Source: Caryophanales bacterium UBA6769
GTDB taxonomy: Bacteria; Bacillota; Bacilli; Bacillales; UBA6769
Assembly: GCA_002453275.1 (NCBI GenBank)
Contig: DKGN01000186.1
Span: forward strand, 1-14,997
DNA length: 14,997 nucleotides
Direction: 5' to 3'
The notes under the pieces were generated by a model. That model worked only from the letters and a program-made list of their open reading frames with translations, did not search any database and had not been told where the DNA came from. The translations under genes were made by a program, and so were the position numbers. Below are positions 12,691-14,997 of the stretch, in pieces. Within the stretch, counting starts at the first letter, position 1. Every line of letters starts with the position of its first letter.

Positions 12691-14857
12691 TCTTTTCTCT
12701 CCTTACGAGTTGATTTTTTAACAAAATGAATAGTGACGGCAGCAATGCCCCACGGATGAGAAACGTATCTAAGAGAATCCCTAATGCCATCGTCAATCCG
12801 AACAAAAAGAGTTCTTGTAGCGGTTGCGTGATGAGAACAGCAAACGTAGCGGCTAAAATGATTCCAGCTGAAGAAATCACTCCACCTGTTAATGCGATGC
12901 CTCTTCCGACAGCCTCCGTCCATTCATAATGAACTGCCTCTTCTGTTATTCTTGACACGAGCATAATGTTGTAATCTATACCAAGCGCAACCATAAAGAC
13001 GAACGTATACAACGGCAAGCGATAACTAATCGACTCAAAGCCGAGCACGTAATGGAAAATTGCCCAACCGAAGCCAAGTGTTGCTACGTACGAGAACAAA
13101 ATCGTCGCCATCATGAGTATCGCCATCTTTAACGAGCGTGTTTGGAAGCGAAGCATACCTGTAATTAAAAGTGTGACGAGTGAAAAGATGACGATAATGT
13201 CGCGTGTATTCATTGAACGAACATCGAGTTGTTCGGCTGTTTGGCCCGCGAAGTGGATAGAGGAAAATGAACTTCCTTCTAGAAGCTTCTCCTCATCTAC
13301 ACGTAGCTCTTCAACGACTTGGAGCGCTTCCGCTTCATACGGGTTCTCTTCTAGTACGAGCTGAAAATGAAATGTTCGTTCATCCTCGCTCATCATGCTT
13401 TCCAGTTCTTCTAGCGTCATTTTTTCTCTTTCGGGAAGGACTGACTCAATCCCTTCCTTGTGCTTTAACGTGTTTATGACATCGTTCATATCGTTGACAA
13501 GCTCATCGTTTAATTCAAACTTATCATCCGTTTGTAACAGCACTTGAATTGGTGCGAGCTGTCCTGCTGAATAATGGTCTTCTAACAATTCAAAGCCTTT
13601 TCGTGAAGACATATCTTCTGGAAAGGACTTCATTAAATTAAAGGAATAGTTAATCGAAAACACGTTGATGACACCGATTAAAAAGACGACAGTTAAAACA
13701 CTTGCAGTTACACCAGGTCGTTTCATGACAAGTTTGCCCACTTTGGACCATAAGCCTTTTTCGACCTTACTTTCTTCGCTCTGTTTCGGGATCGATGGCC
13801 AAAATGCCCTTCTCCCAACTAATGCAAACAAACTTGGGATAAGTGTCAAGCCTGCAAGCGTAATGACAACAATCGCAATGGCAAATACGGGTGCAAACGA
13901 GTTATACGGTTTAAATGATGCTGTGAACAATGTTAAAACAGCTAATAAAATTGTCCCACCGCTAAACATAATCGGCTCTGACACGTAATACATCGCTTCA
14001 CTCATCGAACGATATTTCGATCCGTACTTCTTCAACTTTTCACGGTAACGCGAGAAGATAAACAAACTATAATCTGTTAGCACAGCGAAAAGGAGAACGA
14101 GCATAATCGAAACGGCAGCACCATCGACAACGAACCACTCTTGCATGCCTGCAAAGCCAATGATTCGATCGACGACTTGATACACAAGGGCTGCAATAAA
14201 GAGCGGAATGATCGCGAGTAATGGTGAGCGATAAATGACGATTAAGAGAATAAAGATTAAGACAATCGTCGCAATCATTAAAACAAAATCAGCATTTTGA
14301 AAAATGGCAATTGTATCAGCTGCAATCCCGGCTGGTCCTGTTACTTCGACCTCTAAGTCTAGCTTTAGCTGTTCTGCCTTTGCGACTAATGCATCAATTA
14401 CCTCATGGGCATCCTTCGATTCAAGCCCTTCGCGCAACGTAAAATTAAACAGTAGCGTCGTTCCATCCTCAGAATACATTTCATTTTGGATTGTTTCTGG
14501 GAATTCATGGTACGGTAACGCTTTTTCAATATCTTTTGGTTTATCTTCTGAGCTTAGCCATTTGCTAAACTCGGTTATATTTACCCGATCCTCACGTGTA
14601 ATCTCATCATCCCGATGAAATACGAGTAATCCTGTTAACCCATCATCCGAAGGAAATGCCTCCTCATATAATTCATGTGCAATTTCAGACGGTTTATTTT
14701 CTTTCACACTTCCTTCATTTACATTTCCTTCATATTCACTTGAACCTGGTGCGATCGCGGTTATCAATACTATTGCTGCAAGCCACACCAGAAAAGTTAT
14801 CTTTGAACCTTTGGAACTACTTGAAAATCGAACAATCTTTCGGACAATGTTAAGCAT
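12659..14857 (-). CDS. MMPL/RND-family membrane exporter, YdfJ-like
   Basis: This large membrane protein of 732 residues is predicted to use the proton gradient to move lipids, lipopeptides or drugs across or out of the membrane. Seen: two homologous halves, each with one helix, a large extracytoplasmic domain (about 38-185 and 400-545) and five more helices. The conserved intramembrane Asp-Tyr pairs are in LTDYS (D262) and GIDYN (D628), the positions expected for proton coupling. There are no frameshifts. The start is placed at ATG 14857, spaced sensibly from GGGGTGG. GTG at 14866 would sit too close to it. A histidine kinase gene ends 72 bp upstream, and the oxidase-like gene overlaps the 3' end. 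B. subtilis ydfJ, an RND gene controlled by YdfHI, is the nearest known arrangement. The substrate is unknown. Confidence 0.9.
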   Translation of the reverse strand: MLNIVRKIVRFSSSSKGSKITFLVWLAAIVLITAIAPGSSEYEGNVNEGSVKENKPSEIAHELYEEAFPSDDGLTGLLVFHRDDEITREDRVNITEFSKWLSSEDKPKDIEKALPYHEFPETIQNEMYSEDGTTLLFNFTLREGLESKDAHEVIDALVAKAEQLKLDLEVEVTGPAGIAADTIAIFQNADFVLMIATIVLIFILLIVIYRSPLLAIIPLFIAALVYQVVDRIIGFAGMQEWFVVDGAAVSIMLVLLFAVLTDYSLFIFSRYREKLKKYGSKYRSMSEAMYYVSEPIMFSGGTILLAVLTLFTASFKPYNSFAPVFAIAIVVITLAGLTLIPSLFALVGRRAFWPSIPKQSEESKVEKGLWSKVGKLVMKRPGVTASVLTVVFLIGVINVFSINYSFNLMKSFPEDMSSRKGFELLEDHYSAGQLAPIQVLLQTDDKFELNDELVNDMNDVINTLKHKEGIESVLPEREKMTLEELESMMSEDERTFHFQLVLEENPYEAEALQVVEELRVDEEKLLEGSSFSSIHFAGQTAEQLDVRSMNTRDIIVIFSLVTLLITGMLRFQTRSLKMAILMMATILFSYVATLGFGWAIFHYVLGFESISYRLPLYTFVFMVALGIDYNIMLVSRITEEAVHYEWTEAVGRGIALTGGVISSAGIILAATFAVLITQPLQELFLFGLTMALGILLDTFLIRGALLPSLFILLKNQLVRREKNEKQLQSDVT

Positions 14858-14878
14858 TACATCCACCCCTGTTCTTTC

Positions 14879-14897
14879 TAGCCTACATTTAGCCTAC
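14879..14897. repeat. Tandem TAGCCTAC repeat between kinase and exporter genes
   Basis: Two exact 8-bp copies (14879-14886 and 14890-14897) are spaced 11 bp start to start, about one helical turn, in the 72-bp gap before the exporter start. The placement suits binding of a dimeric response regulator. No promoter could be fixed beside it. Confidence 0.4.
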
Positions 14898-14929
14898 GGC
14901 TTTAATGTGAACAGAAGATGAATATAGAT

Positions 14930-14997
14930 TTACAGTTTAGGCAGCTGAATAACGATTGTTGTTCCCTCGTCTATGAAGCTCTCAATGTCGATGGCGC
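14930..14997 (-). CDS. C-terminal end of a sensor histidine kinase (partial)
   Basis: Only the last 21 codons and the stop are present. The residues (AIDIESFIDEGTTIVIQLPKL) are the typical end of a GHKL ATPase domain, where a GTT-x-V/I segment forms the last beta strands of many two-component kinases. The rest lies beyond position 14997. Its place 72 bp before an MMPL exporter gene suggests that the kinase and an unseen response regulator control that exporter, as YdfH/YdfI do for YdfJ in B. subtilis. The subfamily cannot be told from so short a piece. Confidence 0.78.
   Translation of the reverse strand, partial: AIDIESFIDEGTTIVIQLPKL

Noticed and set aside
12687..12923. 78-aa minus-strand frame inside the exporter gene
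   Set aside because: It is a shadow of the MMPL coding sequence with no start signal and an implausible composition.

Overview
The window is low-GC Firmicutes DNA, most likely from a Bacillus-like member of the Bacillaceae. The evidence is strong AGGAGG-type ribosome binding sites, a B. subtilis-style Fur box, and an importer operon whose proteins and gene order match B. subtilis YclN-YclO-YclP-YclQ. Nearly everything is on the minus strand. The one convincing plus-strand gene is a nitroreductase. No rRNA, tRNA, CRISPR array, transposase or integrase was seen.

Right-hand end, read in the minus direction. It begins with the last 21 codons of a sensor histidine kinase. Next come a large MMPL/RND-type membrane exporter and an overlapping four-helix membrane protein with an HxH motif that resembles a fragment of haem-copper oxidase subunit I, closed by a terminator. 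The kinase-exporter pairing recalls B. subtilis ydfHIJ.

Accessory segment (about 10.08-12.36 kb). A 124-bp direct repeat with a single mismatch lies at 10078-10201 and 12241-12364. Each copy holds the last 24 codons of the oxidase-like gene plus its terminator. The right copy belongs to the intact gene. The left copy is a truncated remnant. Between them lie about 2 kb with four unrecognised genes: a 119-aa membrane protein, a roughly 75-aa membrane protein with a disturbed start, a 255-aa exported protein with a C-terminal membrane anchor, and an 81-aa secreted protein. The layout looks like an insertion that duplicated its target, or like single-crossover integration of a circle.

Middle (about 4.3-10.0 kb). 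This holds mscL (osmotic emergency valve), a DUF1648 membrane protein, a PAS-PAS-GGDEF-EAL cyclic-di-GMP protein, and a two-gene unit of a BmrA-like multidrug ABC exporter and a PAP2-family undecaprenyl-pyrophosphatase-like protein.

Left (about 0-4.3 kb). This is an iron-siderophore importer, petrobactin-type by homology. It has two permeases, an ATPase and a lipoprotein binding protein cut by the window edge. Its promoter is divergent from the nitroreductase gene, and one 21-bp Fur box covers the importer promoter and the likely nitroreductase -10. The binding-protein gene has its own second Fur box after an intergenic hairpin, and the importer leader contains a terminator-like hairpin. Iron limitation would therefore induce uptake and probably the reductase together, with extra control points inside the operon.
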